64,000 bases of DNA from Gemmatimonadota bacterium (GTDB lineage Bacteria; Latescibacterota; UBA2968): positions 319,018 to 383,017 of the forward strand of contig PBWH01000006.1 in assembly GCA_002727195.1 (NCBI GenBank), in the 5' to 3' direction. Made by a program: the position numbers and the translations under genes. Below the pieces are notes generated by a model. It did no database searches, was not told the DNA's origin, and worked only from the letters and a program-made list of their open reading frames with translations. Shown piece by piece: positions 1-7,971 of this stretch; positions within the stretch are counted from its first letter, which is position 1; each line of letters opens with the position of its first letter.

Positions 1-693
1 GCGCACGAAGCAGCAGCGCGAGATGGGTTCTACGGGACCGACGATACCGCGCTTGTCGAGCGGATCGGGAAGCCTGTCACGCTTGTCGAAGGATCGCGCG
101 ACAACATCAAGGTCACGCATCCGGGTGATCTCGAGCGGGCTGAAGACATACTGAATCGACGGATGGAGGGCGGCGTGCAGCGAATCGGGATGGGATACGA
201 TGTCCATCATCTGGCTGAAGGGCGGAAGCTGATCCTGGGAGGGGTCGAGGTGCCCTTCGAGCGCGGGCTGGATGGACACTCGGACGCGGACGTGCTGTCG
301 CACGTCGTGATCGATGCCCTGTTGGGTGCGGCTTCGCTCGGTGATATCGGCCGGCTCTTTCCGGATACTGACGCTGCCTACAAGGACATCTCGAGTCTGG
401 TCTTGCTGGAGAGAACGGCAGAAGCCCTGCGCGAAGCGAACGTGACGGTCGGGAATGTCGACGCAACGGTGATGGCTCAGCGACCGAAGTTGGCGCCGCA
501 TATCGGGCAGATGGAGGCAAATATCGCCGAGGCGCTCGGGATCGATGTGTCGCAGGTGTCGGTCAAGGCGACGACGACGGAGAAGCTGGGGTTTGTGGGA
601 GAGGAGAAGGGGATGGCGGCGCAGGCGATCGCACTCGTAAGTCAAAGTGCAAAAGGCAAAATGGAAAATGAAAACCGGGGTGGGGCGGAGTAG
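1..693 (+). CDS. ispDF: Bifunctional IspD/IspF isoprenoid enzyme, 5' end outside window
   Basis: The reading frame enters the window open. Its first ~54 codons match the C-terminus of IspD (MEP cytidylyltransferase), including the [14 protein letters not shown] stretch, and continue without a stop into a full IspF domain. IspF (MECDP synthase) features are the zinc-binding GYDVHHL, the GHSDAD motif and [16 protein letters not shown]. The two enzymes catalyse non-adjacent cytosolic steps of the MEP isoprenoid pathway, and fused IspDF proteins are known. IspF normally ends near the [11 protein letters not shown] segment. Here about 20 further residues are encoded by an A-rich repeat-like sequence. 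The stop codon directly abuts the next ATG, suggesting translational coupling. An internal ATG at 163 could start IspF alone, but the continuous upstream frame favours fusion. Confidence 0.9.
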   Translation, partial: AHEAAARDGFYGTDDTALVERIGKPVTLVEGSRDNIKVTHPGDLERAEDILNRRMEGGVQRIGMGYDVHHLAEGRKLILGGVEVPFERGLDGHSDADVLSHVVIDALLGAASLGDIGRLFPDTDAAYKDISSLVLLERTAEALREANVTVGNVDATVMAQRPKLAPHIGQMEANIAEALGIDVSQVSVKATTTEKLGFVGEEKGMAAQAIALVSQSAKGKMENENRGGAE

Positions 694-1422
694 ATGGAAT
701 CGTTTGCGGAGCTCTGGGATTGTTTCCTGGCGAATCTGAACGAGCAGCCGCCGGGATGGATCTACTTTTTCCTGTTCCTGGGGGCTTTCTTGGAGAACAT
801 CGTTCCTCCCATCCCTGGGGATACACTGATCGTGTTCGGGGCATACCTGGCGGGGATCGGAATCATCAGTGTCTGGCCGGTCTACTTGGCGATGTGGGTC
901 GGGAGCGCGGTCGGATGCCTCCTCGTCTACGGGATTGCCTATATAAAAGGAAGGGACTTCTTCCTCAGGCTCGAGGCGCGATACTTCAAGGAATCGAAGA
1001 TCGAGGTCGCCGAGGAGTGGTTCGAGAAGTATGGCATCCGGATCGTGATCTTCAACCGGTTCCTGCCAACGGTGCGCGCTTTCGTTGGCATCGTGGCCGG
1101 AATCATCAGGATGAACCCGATACGGATGACGTTGTATGTGGCGATCGGGACCATGCTCTGGAATACACTGCTGGTCTACTTCGGCATCATGGTCGGGGAG
1201 AACTGGCAGCTCGTAATCGAGGTACTGCAGACGTACAATCAGGTGGTGATCAGTCTCGCTGTGATCGGGGGTGTGATCTACTACGTGTTGAAGCGGCGTA
1301 AGGAACGAGCGGGAGAACGGGCTTCTGCCGATGGCTCTGGACCCGCAGGCGAGGAGAGCCAGCCTCCGCCAAAGGCTTCGGCTCGGCAGGCTGGGGGAGC
1401 AGGAGAAGAGACCGGGACTTAG
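694..1422 (+). CDS. DedA-family (VTT domain) inner membrane protein
   Basis: A 242-residue polytopic protein of the DedA/SNARE-associated family. Members act in membrane homeostasis, and some are undecaprenyl-phosphate or phospholipid flippases. Visible features are the N-terminal amphipathic segment, ENIVPPIPGD (the conserved E...P..P motif), the GxxxG-rich helix around GSAVGCLLVYGIAY, and the family arginine motif FNRFLPTVRAFVGIVAG. The last ~35 residues are a low-complexity, probably cytoplasmic tail rich in Gly, Ala and Glu. The ATG touches the upstream ispDF stop, so the start is secure and coupling is likely. Undecaprenyl-phosphate recycling would fit its position between an isoprenoid gene and ddl, but that is inference. 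Confidence 0.9.
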   Translation: MESFAELWDCFLANLNEQPPGWIYFFLFLGAFLENIVPPIPGDTLIVFGAYLAGIGIISVWPVYLAMWVGSAVGCLLVYGIAYIKGRDFFLRLEARYFKESKIEVAEEWFEKYGIRIVIFNRFLPTVRAFVGIVAGIIRMNPIRMTLYVAIGTMLWNTLLVYFGIMVGENWQLVIEVLQTYNQVVISLAVIGGVIYYVLKRRKERAGERASADGSGPAGEESQPPPKASARQAGGAGEETGT

Positions 1423-1492
1423 TGGCCAGGCATATTTAGTCCCGCCCGACCGCTCCCAGGGTCAGAATGGTTGGGGATGATGAGGTAGCAGA

Positions 1493-2590
1493 ATGGGAAA
1501 GAAGATCAAACTCGGGGTTCTGTTCGGCGGGCGGTCTGCCGAGCACGAGGTGTCGATCCAGTCAGCGCGGAACATTGTCGAGGCGCTGGACAAGGACAAG
1601 TACGAGGTCGTTCTGATCGGGATCGACCACGCGGGTCAGTGGTATCTGAATGACGCTTCGCGATTCCTGCTCGATTCGTCGAACGCCCTGCCCGCGTTCG
1701 AGGTGCAGAATGAGGATACGGTTGCACTCGTTCCACGCGGCGGCTCGCGTGACCTCGTGCGGACGTCGGATAACGCGGACCTCGGGTCGGTGGACGTCGT
1801 GTTCCCTGTGCTTCACGGGCCGTATGGCGAGGATGGTGCGGTTCAGGGGATGTTGAAGCTGTTCGATGTCCAGTTTGTGGGCGGGGATGTGCTCGGCTCA
1901 GCTGTCGGGATGGACAAGGACGTGATGAAGCGGCTGCTCCGGGATGCGGGCATCGCGATCGGAGACTACCGAACCGTCCTGAGGCACAAGCGCGGTGAGG
2001 TGTCGTTCGAGCAGGTCAAAGAAGAACTGGGGCTACCCGTGTTCGTGAAACCGGCGAATCTGGGATCCTCAGTTGGCATAAGCAAGGCTGAGACTGAGGA
2101 GGCGTATGAGGCCGCCCTGGACGAGGCGTTCAACTACGATACCAAGGTGGTGGTCGAGGCCTTCATCGAGGGACGCGAGATCGAGGTGGCTGTTCTCGGG
2201 AACGAAGAGCCGATTGCATCTGTGCCGGGAGAGGTCACCCCTCACCACGACTTCTACTCCTACGAAGCGAAGTATATCGACGAGAAAGGGGCAGGTCTCA
2301 AGATCCCCGCGAATCTGACGGAGGAGCAGGTCCGTCAGGTGCGGGATTTGGCGATCGAGTCATTCCTGGTGTTGTGTTGCGAAGGGATGGGTCGGGTCGA
2401 CTTCTTCCTGACCCCTGAAGGCATATTCGTGATGAACGAGATAAATACGATCCCGGGGTTCACCCGAATCAGCATGTATCCAAAGCTGTTCGAGGCCAGC
2501 GGGATCTCGTATGCTGAACTGATCGACCGACTCGTCAAGCTGGCGATCGCAAGGCACGAGCGACAACAGGGGCTGAAAACGAGACGATAA
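1493..2590 (+). CDS. ddl: D-alanine--D-alanine ligase
   Basis: A 365-residue ATP-grasp ligase making D-Ala-D-Ala for peptidoglycan precursors in the cytoplasm. Seen: GGRSAEHEVS at the N-terminus, VLHGPYGEDG, the ATP-grasp loop KPANLGSSVGISK, FYSYEAKY in the omega loop, and NEINTIPGFT at the metal site. The Tyr in the omega-loop motif is characteristic of D-Ala-D-Ala rather than D-Ala-D-Lac (VanA-type) ligases, so vancomycin-type specificity is not expected. The length is normal. The ATG is preceded by GAGG at suitable spacing. It lies 70 bp after the DedA gene on the same strand. Confidence 0.95.
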   Translation: MGKKIKLGVLFGGRSAEHEVSIQSARNIVEALDKDKYEVVLIGIDHAGQWYLNDASRFLLDSSNALPAFEVQNEDTVALVPRGGSRDLVRTSDNADLGSVDVVFPVLHGPYGEDGAVQGMLKLFDVQFVGGDVLGSAVGMDKDVMKRLLRDAGIAIGDYRTVLRHKRGEVSFEQVKEELGLPVFVKPANLGSSVGISKAETEEAYEAALDEAFNYDTKVVVEAFIEGREIEVAVLGNEEPIASVPGEVTPHHDFYSYEAKYIDEKGAGLKIPANLTEEQVRQVRDLAIESFLVLCCEGMGRVDFFLTPEGIFVMNEINTIPGFTRISMYPKLFEASGISYAELIDRLVKLAIARHERQQGLKTRR

Positions 2591-2893
2591 AACACAGTGC
2601 AAAATGCCGGCCTTCACCAAAGGCTTCGGTTGGCAGGCAAATGACAAACGAAGAAAGGGGAGTTGCCGGGAGGTGACCCCCTTTCGGTGTACGGAAAACC
2701 TGTCAAATTCGGGGAATACTGACACAAATGTTGCCACCTCTGACACGGCTTGAAATATTCACCAGAGCGTGATGCGGCTGTAACGTTCTGTTTCTAGGCT
2801 CATTTGTTAAAACCAGGGGGTATAAGGACGGCTTGGAGATTTTTTCGGAACCTATTGGCGTCGTGTTCAGTCTACCTTCACGAGGACAGAGCA

Positions 2894-3109
2894 ATGGCCA
2901 AGGTTCTGATTGTCGATGATGATGTGGTCCTACGGGACTTTCTGAAGCCGTCTCTCCCCAGAGACGGCTATGATGTGTGCGCAACGGGGACCCGATCACA
3001 CTACAGACGTGCCAGCCATGATGCCGTGCTTGCCGACATCGAGCGGCCTTTCACCCTGGAGAAGCTTCAGCGCCGTCTCAAGATGATGGGGTTGACGCAG
3101 GCCGCCTAG
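2894..3109 (+). pseudogene. Response regulator receiver remnant with internal deletion
   Basis: A 71-residue frame starting MAKVLIVDDD, the classic receiver beta-1 with its acidic cluster. It runs through GYDVCATGT and DAVLADI, then jumps directly to ERPFTLEKLQRRLKMM, which is the end of a receiver where KPF would be expected. Roughly 40 residues (beta-4, alpha-4, the Thr/Ser switch) are missing and the conserved Lys is Arg. The remaining piece cannot form a complete phosphotransfer site. GAGGA precedes the ATG, so it may still be translated. A perfect 12-bp palindrome (CCGCCTAGGCGG) covers its stop codon. Confidence 0.7.
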
Positions 3110-3124
3110 GCGGAATACTGACGT

Positions 3125-3259
3125 ATGAGATCGATCTACAAGACGTTGATGGTCGTGTTCAGCATCGTGGCCTGCGTGGGCGCCGTTCTGGGCTGGGCAC
3201 TGTCCGGACACAGGCAGTCGGCGTATCAGCTCCAAGGGAACTACGAGCAGCACGGATAA
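3125..3259 (+). CDS. Possible 44-residue single-pass membrane protein
   Basis: A short frame starts at ATG 3125, 16 bp after the receiver remnant. It encodes a basic N-terminus (MRSIYKT), one strong hydrophobic segment of about 20 residues (LMVVFSIVACVGAVLGWAL), and a short polar C-terminus, ending just before a Rho-independent terminator. The topology and terminator support a real small gene, perhaps cotranscribed with the preceding frame. No family is recognised and the ribosome-binding site is weak (GGCGGA). Confidence 0.4.
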   Translation: MRSIYKTLMVVFSIVACVGAVLGWALSGHRQSAYQLQGNYEQHG

Positions 3260-3285
3260 GGATCGTACAGGATCCTGGTCGTCAC

Positions 3286-3317
3286 GGGCGCATCCCTCGG
3301 GGGACTGCGCCCTTTTG
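3286..3317 (+). terminator. Rho-independent terminator
   Basis: GGGCGCA and TGCGCCC form a stem, with TCCC/GGGGA continuing it, followed directly by TTTT. It closes the small-ORF transcript and separates it from the winged-helix gene. Confidence 0.75.
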
Positions 3318-3577
3318 TGTGCCTATACTCCATTGTGGAACTGACCGAGGAACATCGACGGTTGCTGCAGTGGATGGTCGACCTCGAGGATCGCGGGTCG
3401 GAGTGGCCGGACCTGAATCGAATCTCCAGAGGCAGCGGGATCGTCTCAGGGAAGTGTGAGGTTTTGCTCGGTGAACTGATCGAAGGAGATCTCGTGGCTG
3501 ATCATGATCACGTGGACTCGGTTGTCAGGTACGCGATCACGCGGGAGGGTCGGGTTCGCCTGTTTGCGGATCCCTGA
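3317..3577 (+). CDS. Small winged-helix-like protein
   Basis: An 86-residue frame (GTG at 3317; a second GTG at 3335 gives 80 residues and avoids starting inside the terminator T-tract). It predicts several short helices followed by DSVVRYAITREGRVRLFA, which resembles the wing and last strand of small MarR/PadR-like winged-helix domains. The family is not identified. The last 18 codons recur at 6053-6109 with five synonymous changes and one Val/Ile change, and in degenerate form at 5080-5115, each time directly upstream of a tRNA-Thr or tRNA-like sequence. The silent pattern shows this frame was genuinely coding. Confidence 0.5.
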   Translation: MCLYSIVELTEEHRRLLQWMVDLEDRGSEWPDLNRISRGSGIVSGKCEVLLGELIEGDLVADHDHVDSVVRYAITREGRVRLFADP

Positions 3578-3642
3578 GGGGCAATTGGGTTGCTCGTGAC
3601 TCACCCGTTTGGTAATTTCCTCACCGTTGGATCTTGAATGGA
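3521..3642 (+). repeat. tRNA-Thr block, copy 1, upstream part
   Basis: Last 18 codons of the winged-helix gene plus about 60 nt of leader, nearly identical to the sequence before the intact tRNA-Thr at 6053-6173 and to 5080-5180. The leader core CACCCGTTTGGTAATTTCCT is identical in all three. Confidence 0.85.
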
Positions 3643-3757
3643 ACCACTCTAGCTCAGCTGGTAGAGCTGTTGATTTGTAATCAGGGTGTTTGATGCTGAG
3701 TTTGTAAAAGATTGTGGTTTATAGAATTGGGGGCGGGTCCCATCTCGGGGTCCGCCC
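3643..3757 (+). ncRNA. tRNA-Thr-derived RNA element, copy 1
   Basis: Begins like tRNA-Thr: acceptor 5' strand ACCACTC, a complete D-arm GCTC/GAGC, and the TTTGTAA anticodon loop with TGT. It lacks the variable region, the T-arm and the paired acceptor 3' strand. Instead a ~45-nt A/T-rich linker leads to an 11-bp hairpin, GGGCGGGTCCC with GGGGTCCGCCC, and a short T-rich end. Copy 2 has the same total length (115 nt) and the same order. Every difference in the terminal hairpin stem preserves pairing. It could be a decayed tRNA followed by a terminator, but the shared novel 3' half argues for a duplicated RNA unit. Confidence 0.5.
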
Positions 3758-3795
3758 TTGTGCTATTGGTTAGGGTCCCTCCTTCCAGGGTGCAA

Positions 3796-4506
3796 TCAGC
3801 GCCCGAACGCATAGACCAGACCTATTAACGGGATGCCGGGAAAAATTGTTTCATTTATCGTATTGACCAGTGATAGGTCAACACTGAAACGGTCACCAAG
3901 AAGTCGAATGCCCAGTGATATAATCAGGGGGGCATTGGGAACCTTCCAATTCTCCGTGATGAGCGAGGCGCGCCTATTGATCAACCATTCTCCGCCAATC
4001 ACCAGCACGGGCTTGCCCTCAATTTTTCGGTTCGCAAACCCCCATCCAAGACCCACGGTGATTGTCCTTTCGGGCGGGCCAAGAGTACCCACGGCGTAAG
4101 TGATTCCAATGGTGCCGTTCACCTCATCGCTGCCAGGAAATCCCCCGACGAATGCTCCCGCAGCTAGATCTACGTTCTCGGTTGGGGAGAAACCAATCTT
4201 AGGAGTCACGAAGAACATCTGGTCACTAAAGTCGAGCCCGGGAAGGATTGAGAAACCACCTCCTAGTGTAGCTAAATCAGATAGACCGACAGCAAAGGAA
4301 GGAAAGAAGAGTAAATGGTTGGCGATGTATCCACTTCCATGCGTCAGCATCCGAGCAGTAGGAGAAAAAAAAAGCCGGGTCGCATTGGGGTTAGAGCCTG
4401 AAATGGAAGGGGATTCAGTCTGATTCAAGGAATCCGCTTTGCCGGGCATCGGTAAAAGAATTGTAAGGAACAGTCCTATAACAGCCACCTTCTTGAGGGT
4501 TTCCAT
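3796..4506 (-). CDS. Exported beta-rich, probable outer-membrane protein
   Basis: A 236-residue protein with a clear signal peptide: METLKK, a hydrophobic core, then a polar region from about residue 24. The mature part is Gly- and aromatic-rich with alternating hydrophobic strands (GSGYIANHLLFFPSFAVG, TITVGLGWGFANRKIEG) and ends in an aromatic residue followed by GR, as expected for a small beta-barrel. Similar proteins, starting with a TRLFFSPTARML-like motif, occur as uncharacterised outer-membrane proteins in FCB-related bacteria. AGGAG lies upstream of the ATG. Base composition is visibly more A/T-rich than the neighbours, and the gene sits in the islet between tRNA-block copies 1 and 2, so acquisition by transfer is plausible. 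Confidence 0.6.
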   Translation of the reverse strand: METLKKVAVIGLFLTILLPMPGKADSLNQTESPSISGSNPNATRLFFSPTARMLTHGSGYIANHLLFFPSFAVGLSDLATLGGGFSILPGLDFSDQMFFVTPKIGFSPTENVDLAAGAFVGGFPGSDEVNGTIGITYAVGTLGPPERTITVGLGWGFANRKIEGKPVLVIGGEWLINRRASLITENWKVPNAPLIISLGIRLLGDRFSVDLSLVNTINETIFPGIPLIGLVYAFGR

Positions 4507-4535
4507 ACTTCGTCTCCTGGTTCTGGAGTAGTGCC

Positions 4536-4914
4536 ATGAAGTTCAGGCTTCAGAGATATATTATTGGATATAAGGACATGGCGTCGATGGTGACGTTCTA
4601 CAGAGACGCACTGGGACTCAAAATATCCTTGCAAGACGGGATGCCGGCTACAGACTGGGCGGAGTTTGGTGGGATGGAGTTCAAGCTCGCACTTTACAAG
4701 GTAGGTAGCCCGGGAAGTAAGGGACGAGCGTGCGGCAGTGTCACAGACTCCCGGTCGCCATACATTCAATCTGGCCAATGGTCAGCTGTTGATGATAGGC
4801 TCCTGAACTCAGGGCACCTTTGCAGGCTGTATCGCCGATCTGCGTTCCTACAGCGGGTATCTACCAGAAGAGCGCGTGAAGGAAATATCTTCAACTAAAA
4901 CGTCAACGAATTGA
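4536..4914 (+). pseudogene. Composite remnant: glyoxalase-like 5' end joined to a LamG 3' end
   Basis: From ATG 4536 about 57 codons match the start of a VOC/glyoxalase-fold protein (RYIIGYKDMASMVTFYRDAL, then WAEFGGMEFKLALYKVG). Near 4714 similarity switches frame to what looks like the end of a LamG/concanavalin-like domain: HTFNLANGQLLMIGS, an in-frame TGA, then TFAGCIADLRSYSGYLPEER, the usual LamG end. Neither family is complete. This looks like the start of one gene fused by deletion to the end of another, then further mutated. It lies in the first tRNA-block islet. Confidence 0.6.
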
Positions 4915-5079
4915 CGTGATAAGCTTCCATATTCAGTTACCGTAATCGGGATGCAGATGGGTTTCTTTAACTTTAGGAAATTTTCAAAAAGCAAGTCTCA
5001 AAGAACCATTAATTTTTTTCGTGCCGGAGAGTCCTCACTCCAGCATCGCTGTGCCAATTTTTTATGCAATGGCTCATTT

Positions 5080-5180
5080 CGTGAAGGTCGGGTGGCGCTG
5101 TTTGCTTATACCTGACTGGCAATTGAGTTGCTCGCGATTCACCCGTTTGGTAATTTCCTCACCGTTGGATCTTGAATGGA
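5080..5180 (+). repeat. tRNA-Thr block, copy 2, upstream part
   Basis: Carries a degenerate tail of the winged-helix gene (REGRVALFAYT then stop) and the same ~60-nt leader as copies 1 and 3. Confidence 0.75.
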
Positions 5181-5295
5181 GCCACTCTAGCTCAGCTGGT
5201 AGAGCAACTGATTTGTAATCAATAGGGTGGTGGTCAGTGCTGTGAAATATTGTAATTGTGAATCTTAAGGCGAGTTCGGATCACCGGACTCGCCT
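5181..5295 (+). ncRNA. tRNA-Thr-derived RNA element, copy 2
   Basis: Same architecture and exact length as copy 1: GCCACTC, intact D-arm, TTTGTAA anticodon loop, no T-arm, an A/T-rich linker sharing TGCTG, AAA, ATTGT and GAAT with copy 1, then a 12-bp hairpin (AGGCGAGTTCGG with CCGGACTCGCCT) followed by TTT. Three stem positions show paired substitutions relative to copy 1 (G-C to A-T twice, C-G to G-C once), and three more change one side while keeping pairing. The hairpin may simply act as a terminator. Confidence 0.5.
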
Positions 5296-5484
5296 TTTGA
5301 CATATTGATTCAATCTATCTGCAGGTTATGTGCAGTTATCCTCCTTCTGTTTCATTCCACGGCCCCCGCCCGTTACCACTGCGATTTTGCGGTCAAGTTC
5401 CATTCCGCATACTGTGTCTATGCCATCTATACCGGTGAGAGCCCAGGTCTCCTTGGAAGCAAGGAATTACATCTCGTTCACCGA
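5296..5484. other. Intergenic, no gene recognised
   Basis: Downstream of the tRNA-like element to the yaiI stop. A 62-codon open frame on the plus strand has no family features. Nothing further is supported. Confidence 0.5.
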
Positions 5485-5940
5485 TTAATCTGAGCGACTA
5501 CGGCTGGTCAGGAACCGATTGAGCGCATCGGCGAAGGCCTGTGTGTCCGGAGTGGAGAACGGTGGGGGGCCGCCAGTTACGAGTCCCACATCTCTGAGGT
5601 TCGCCATGAGGTCTCTGGTGGCCAGCCTTTCCTTGATCGTATCAGTCGTGTGCAACGTTCCCCGGGGATCCAAAGCGACGGCACCCTTCTGGACGACACG
5701 ATCTGCGAGTGGTATATCCGCCGTGATGATCAGATCTTCGGATGCGGCAAGCTCAACGATCATGTCGTCTGCCTGGTCCGGGCCTTCTGGAGCGATGACG
5801 CTGGACAGGAGTTCGGATGGTGGAAGTCGCACAAGCCGGTTGGCAACAAAGGTGACGGGAATCTCGAGACGCTTTGAGGCTCGGATAAGGATGTCTCGAG
5901 CGGGTCGAGGGAAAGCGTCTGCATCAACGAGGATCTTCAT
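5485..5940 (-). CDS. yaiI: YaiI/YqxD-family protein (DUF188)
   Basis: Starting at the internal ATG (5940) the protein is 151 residues, the usual family length. The longer upstream frame adds an unrelated 20-residue extension. Family features: MKILVDADAFPRPARDIL at the N-terminus (a PIN-like acidic start), VANRLVRLPPS, DQADDMIVELA and DLIITADIPLADRVV with acidic residues expected to bind metal, and LDPRG. The biochemical role is not established; a PIN/nuclease-like fold is inferred from related proteins. It lies alone in the islet between tRNA-block copies 2 and 3. Confidence 0.85.
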   Translation of the reverse strand: MKILVDADAFPRPARDILIRASKRLEIPVTFVANRLVRLPPSELLSSVIAPEGPDQADDMIVELAASEDLIITADIPLADRVVQKGAVALDPRGTLHTTDTIKERLATRDLMANLRDVGLVTGGPPPFSTPDTQAFADALNRFLTSRSRSD

Positions 5941-6052
5941 ACAGAGGGGTCCTTGAAGCTTCCTGCTATGGTCGTACCTTGTCGGACCAACTGGGTTCAC
6001 CTATCTTGTCGCGCCTACGTATTATAAACGCGCTATGCCTAAGGCCTGATAG

Positions 6053-6173
6053 ATTGTCAGATATGCGATTACGCGGGAGGGGCGGGTTCGCCTGTTCGCG
6101 GATCCCTGAGGGGCAATTGAGTTGCTCGCGACTCACCCGTTTGGTAATTTCCTCACCGTTGGACCTGAATGGA
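6053..6173 (+). repeat. tRNA-Thr block, copy 3, upstream part
   Basis: The 18-codon tail of the winged-helix gene, without any upstream coding frame (TGA and TAG lie just before it), followed by the shared leader and the intact tRNA. Confidence 0.85.
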
Positions 6174-6249
6174 GCCACCCTAGCTCAGCTGGTAGAGCAA
6201 TTGATTTGTAATCAATAGGTCGGGGGTTCGAGTCCCCTGGGTGGCTCCA
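6174..6249 (+). tRNA. tRNA-Thr (anticodon TGT)
   Basis: A complete cloverleaf: acceptor GCCACCC/GGGTGGC, D-arm GCTC/GAGC, anticodon stem ATTGA/TCAAT around TTTGTAA (TGT), T-loop TTCGAGT, and encoded CCA. It is the only intact copy among three related blocks. Confidence 0.95.
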
Positions 6250-6553
6250 GTTATTGAGAATTGATTCTCCTTCGCCGAGGTTTCAAAGGACGAGTGGACG
6301 AGGGCGCGTGACGGCTTTGGCTGTTGGGCGCCTATTCTGTTTGCAGACATCAGACCACTCCGCACTATAGCTCGGGGGTGTCAAACAGTGGACAGAACGT
6401 CGGACAGAACGTCATTTGTGTGTAACTCTGTTTACATTCAGGTCATCGCAAAGACCCCATCGTCTGCGCGAATTCACCGAATCGGATCTGGTATGGGAAT
6501 TGCAATCTTTGGGAACCGGATCAGTATCGGTTTACACAAGCCGGGGCAAGACC
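6250..6553. other. Intergenic, nothing recognised
   Basis: About 300 bp after tRNA-Thr. Open frames exist but none shows family features or a convincing ribosome-binding site. Confidence 0.5.
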
Positions 6554-6757
6554 TTGAGAAGTCTGTTCGCCGTATTGGCTACTATGGCAGTGGCCTGCAC
6601 GAATCCGTCCAGGTTGAATCCCGTCGATCCGTAGGTAGGTCCCAGTATCGAGATCACCGAGACCGCTTTGGTGGGGGATTCGCTTCTGATACGGTGGCGC
6701 TACGTGAGCGAGGAGCCGACCTGCCCCCTGGATTGTTCCCATTCCCAGATTATATGA
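6554..6757 (+). pseudogene. Lipoprotein remnant with in-frame stop
   Basis: A TTG-initiated frame encodes LRSLFAVLATMAVAC, a short lipoprotein signal with a lipobox ending in Cys, followed by TNPSRLNPVDP and a TAG. The same frame continues for about 40 codons as VGPSIEITETALVGDSLLIR and so on, resembling a surface Ig-like strand region, to a TGA at 6755. The signal, lipobox and Asn/Pro/Asp-rich linker are typical of surface lipoproteins. The TAG suggests a truncated or dead gene. Confidence 0.35.
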
Positions 6758-6975
6758 TATGAGACAGAAAGGTTCACGGTTAAGGTCGCAATGATCTGGA
6801 TCAGAGATTGTGTGAATCGCGTTCTACTCCCGGTTGAGATATCTCTCTCTGATTCATGCTAAGATCGTGCTGATGGCGATTCCTGGCGTAAATACACGTG
6901 TCTTGGGCCATACTTGAGAACGAATCCTGACAAGTGACACTCTGGTCTCTCGTTGATGTGAGAGGCCTTGATGCA

Positions 6976-7971
6976 ATGATGAGAGGAGAGCGCAGCTTGA
7001 GCGAGCGACCTGTTGTGACCGTGCTGGTGCCCCTGGAGGACGACCTGCTCGACCAGATTCGAGTGGAATGTGATGTTCGGCAGCTCGACTACACGACGCC
7101 CAGAGATGAACTGCGGGCGTCGCTAGGTGACGTGGATGGTGTGCTGGTATCCCCGAGGATTCCGGCCGACAAGGCTTTCTTCGATGCGGCAACCAGTCTC
7201 CGCGTCCTTTCTTCACACAGCGTCGGTTACGATCCGTTCGACATCCCGGAAGCGACAGCCCACGGGGTGGTCGTGTGTAACACGCCGGGCGTCCTTACAG
7301 CGGCGGTCGCCAACGTCACGATGGCTCTGATCTTCAACCTGACGTTGCGTCTGTTCGACAACGAGCGATTCGTGCGCAACGGCGGATGGGCTCGTCGGGA
7401 GCAGGCCCCGCCACTTGGTCACGACGTGCAGGGAAAGACACTGGGCGTCGTCGGGTTCGGCCGGATCGGGCAGGAGGTGACCCGGCGTATGCAGGCGCTG
7501 GGGATGAAGACACTCTGGTATGACGTGTTCGACACCCCGCACCCTGATGCCCCCGAGTCGAGCTACTGCCCGCTGGACGATCTCCTGGCCGAATCCGACT
7601 TCGTGAGCTTGCACACGAACCTGGATGCGTCGTCATGCCATCTGATCGGCGAGGCGGAGTTGGCGAAGATGAAGCCAACGGCGTATCTGATTAACACGGC
7701 CCGGGGTGGCCTGGTCGATCAGAAGGCGTTGACCTTCGCCCTTCAGAACGACGTGATCGCTGGAGCAGGTCTTGACGTGCTGGAGCGTGAACCGCCTGAA
7801 GAGGACGACCCCGTCTACACACTGCAAAACGTGATCTGCTTTCCGCATATCGGGACAGCAACTGAAGAGACGCGGCGGATGATGCGGGAGCTGGCGGTGG
7901 AGAATCTGCTAGCCGTCCTGCGAGGGGACAGGCCGCCAGCCTGCGTGAATCCCGAGGTACTCGACACTTAA
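6976..7971 (+). CDS. D-isomer-specific 2-hydroxyacid dehydrogenase, glyoxylate/hydroxypyruvate reductase-like
   Basis: A cytosolic NAD(P)H-dependent oxidoreductase of the PGDH/GyaR family. Seen: the Rossmann motif VVGFGRIGQEV, catalytic Arg in INTARGGLVDQ, catalytic Glu in VLEREPP, and the catalytic His in PHIGTATEETRRMM, a form common in glyoxylate reductases. Length (~325-330 residues) is normal. Possible starts are ATG at 6976 or 6979, or TTG at 6997, which has GAGAGGAG at good spacing; a GTG at 6934 lacks support. It is followed by the HpcH aldolase and Gfo/Idh genes on the same strand, suggesting a sugar-acid or hydroxyacid catabolic set. Confidence 0.9.
   Translation: MMRGERSLSERPVVTVLVPLEDDLLDQIRVECDVRQLDYTTPRDELRASLGDVDGVLVSPRIPADKAFFDAATSLRVLSSHSVGYDPFDIPEATAHGVVVCNTPGVLTAAVANVTMALIFNLTLRLFDNERFVRNGGWARREQAPPLGHDVQGKTLGVVGFGRIGQEVTRRMQALGMKTLWYDVFDTPHPDAPESSYCPLDDLLAESDFVSLHTNLDASSCHLIGEAELAKMKPTAYLINTARGGLVDQKALTFALQNDVIAGAGLDVLEREPPEEDDPVYTLQNVICFPHIGTATEETRRMMRELAVENLLAVLRGDRPPACVNPEVLDT

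Noticed and set aside
6834-6865. Possible promoter TTGAGA...TAAGAT upstream of the hydroxyacid dehydrogenase
   Set aside because: The spacer is 20 bp, too long for a credible sigma-70 site.
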